Source: an uncultured Aeromonadales bacterium | Lineage (GTDB): Bacteria; Pseudomonadota; Gammaproteobacteria; Enterobacterales; Succinivibrionaceae | Assembly (NCBI GenBank): GCA_902796095.1 | Contig: CADBNP010000356.1 | Location: forward strand, 1 to 7,286 | DNA length: 7,286 bases | Direction of reading: 5' to 3' | Shown here: in pieces, positions 6,571 through 7,286 of the stretch | Position numbering within the stretch: position 1 is the stretch's first letter | How the letters are laid out: the number at the start of each line of letters is the position of its first letter | The notes under the pieces: generated by a model | The model's input: the letters and a program-made list of their open reading frames with translations, nothing else | Databases searched by the model: none | Told to the model about the DNA's origin: nothing | Position numbers and translations under genes: made by a program

Positions 6571-7286
6571 TTATTTCTCCAACTTTATGTAGAAAGGTGT
6601 TTCTTGATCCTGAGAATCAATAAATCCGCAAAATTCCATATTTGCATCGCATTTAAGATAATTAGGTGCATACTCCAGAGCGCAATTGCTGGAATCAACT
6701 TTCCATTCAACAGACACCTTGTCACGGGCTGCAAGTCTGACAGGAAGATCACACTGCTTTGACGGATCTGTTTTTGAACTTATATGCAGAACAGAGTTTT
6801 CCTCCGAGCCTGAAATACCGAATGAGTAATCATTAGATCGGTACATACTGCCTGTACGGGAATTTTTCTGCATTTCACCCGAACTTTCTTCTGCACCGGA
6901 AGTTTTCTTTGCATTTTCAGGTTTAACTTTCTTTATACTTGTACTTTCTGCAGTCACTTCCGTGACTGCTTCTTCTGAGTCTGTGTTTTCCTTTTTCCCG
7001 CCAGTTACATTATTATCACTCTTTGCATCATCTGCATTTTGCTTCTCAGCATGTAACTGCATAACCTCAACCTGCGTCTTTTTATTCTCATCCTTCGCTG
7101 GGTTCAGAGACTGTTTCGGTTCACCATCTTTTTTCACACCAGTTTCAGCCTGAGATTTACCCTGTGCCCCACCAGCATCAGGAGTGACAGGAATCTGAAA
7201 AATCTCTGTCGAAGGTAACGAAGCATCATCTCCGGCTGCAGGTTGTGATGTTTTTTTCGTTTCAGAAGAGGATACTTCACTTTCCC
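6571..7286 (-). CDS. SrfA-like protein, C-terminal 237 residues (5' end outside window)
   Basis: The frame is open from the right edge to a TAA at 6573..6571, so only the C-terminal part is seen and the true start is off-window. A GTG at 7137 is in frame but is internal, because coding continues upstream of it without a stop. The first 146 visible residues are low complexity (Ser, Thr, Glu, Lys, Ala, Asn, Gln) with almost no hydrophobic core, and look like a disordered stalk. The last 91 residues (6846 to 6571) look folded: beta-rich, ending PFYIKLEK, with four cysteines (KQCDL, SNCAL, YLKCD, EFCGF). The assignment to SrfA rests on position directly upstream of srfB, the linker-plus-small-domain layout, and a loose resemblance of the Cys-containing end to the SrfA C-terminus as I remember it. 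No membrane segment or signal peptide lies in the visible part. The stop is 4 nt before the srfB start, so the two are probably co-translated. It could instead be an unrelated envelope protein. Confidence 0.5.
   Translation of the reverse strand, partial: ESEVSSSETKKTSQPAAGDDASLPSTEIFQIPVTPDAGGAQGKSQAETGVKKDGEPKQSLNPAKDENKKTQVEVMQLHAEKQNADDAKSDNNVTGGKKENTDSEEAVTEVTAESTSIKKVKPENAKKTSGAEESSGEMQKNSRTGSMYRSNDYSFGISGSEENSVLHISSKTDPSKQCDLPVRLAARDKVSVEWKVDSSNCALEYAPNYLKCDANMEFCGFIDSQDQETPFYIKLEK
6577..6580 (-). promoter_or_regulatory. Ribosome binding site of srfB
   Basis: GGAG on the minus strand lies 10 nt before the ATG at 6566..6564. It sits inside the last codons of the srfA-like gene, whose stop is only 4 nt before the srfB start. 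This supports the chosen start and suggests translational coupling. Confidence 0.6.

Overview
The window is one stretch of a single minus-strand operon that runs in from the right edge and out through the left edge. Reading in the direction of transcription, it holds the 3' end of a srfA-like gene (7286 to 6571), a complete srfB (6566 to 3498), and a srfC whose 3' end lies beyond base 1 (3414 to 1). This is the order of the srfABC locus of Salmonella and other gammaproteobacteria (srf = SsrB-regulated factor). No tRNA, rRNA, insertion sequence, CRISPR array, promoter or convincing terminator is visible. All plus-strand open frames overlap the minus-strand genes and show no recognisable protein features.

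The base composition is moderately AT-rich, the proteins are rich in Ser, Asn, Lys and Glu, and they are clearly diverged from the enterobacterial Srf proteins. That suggests a low-GC gammaproteobacterium outside the Enterobacterales, for example a gut or rumen Succinivibrionaceae. The taxon is an inference and is not shown by any marker gene.

The three products look like one machine. SrfB carries the nucleotide-binding signature motifs of the actin/Hsp70 fold. SrfC carries a full set of GTPase motifs (G1, G2-like, G3, G4) whose spelling resembles dynamin-type GTPases. The SrfA-like protein contributes a long low-complexity stalk and a small Cys-containing C-terminal domain that may be extracytoplasmic. 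The srfA-like and srfB genes are only 4 nt apart. srfB and srfC are separated by 83 nt.

The most unusual feature is srfC. Its open frame begins about 615 codons before the point where an ordinary SrfC would begin. The extra N-terminal part has an unrecognised, apparently folded region of about 250 residues and then about 350 residues of Ser/Glu/Asp/Asn-rich linker with three tryptophan-centred islands. Just before the canonical SrfC part there is an in-frame ATG (1572..1570) with a strong Shine-Dalgarno sequence GGAGGG. The gene may therefore make both a long, extended SrfC and a short, normal-length SrfC from the same frame.
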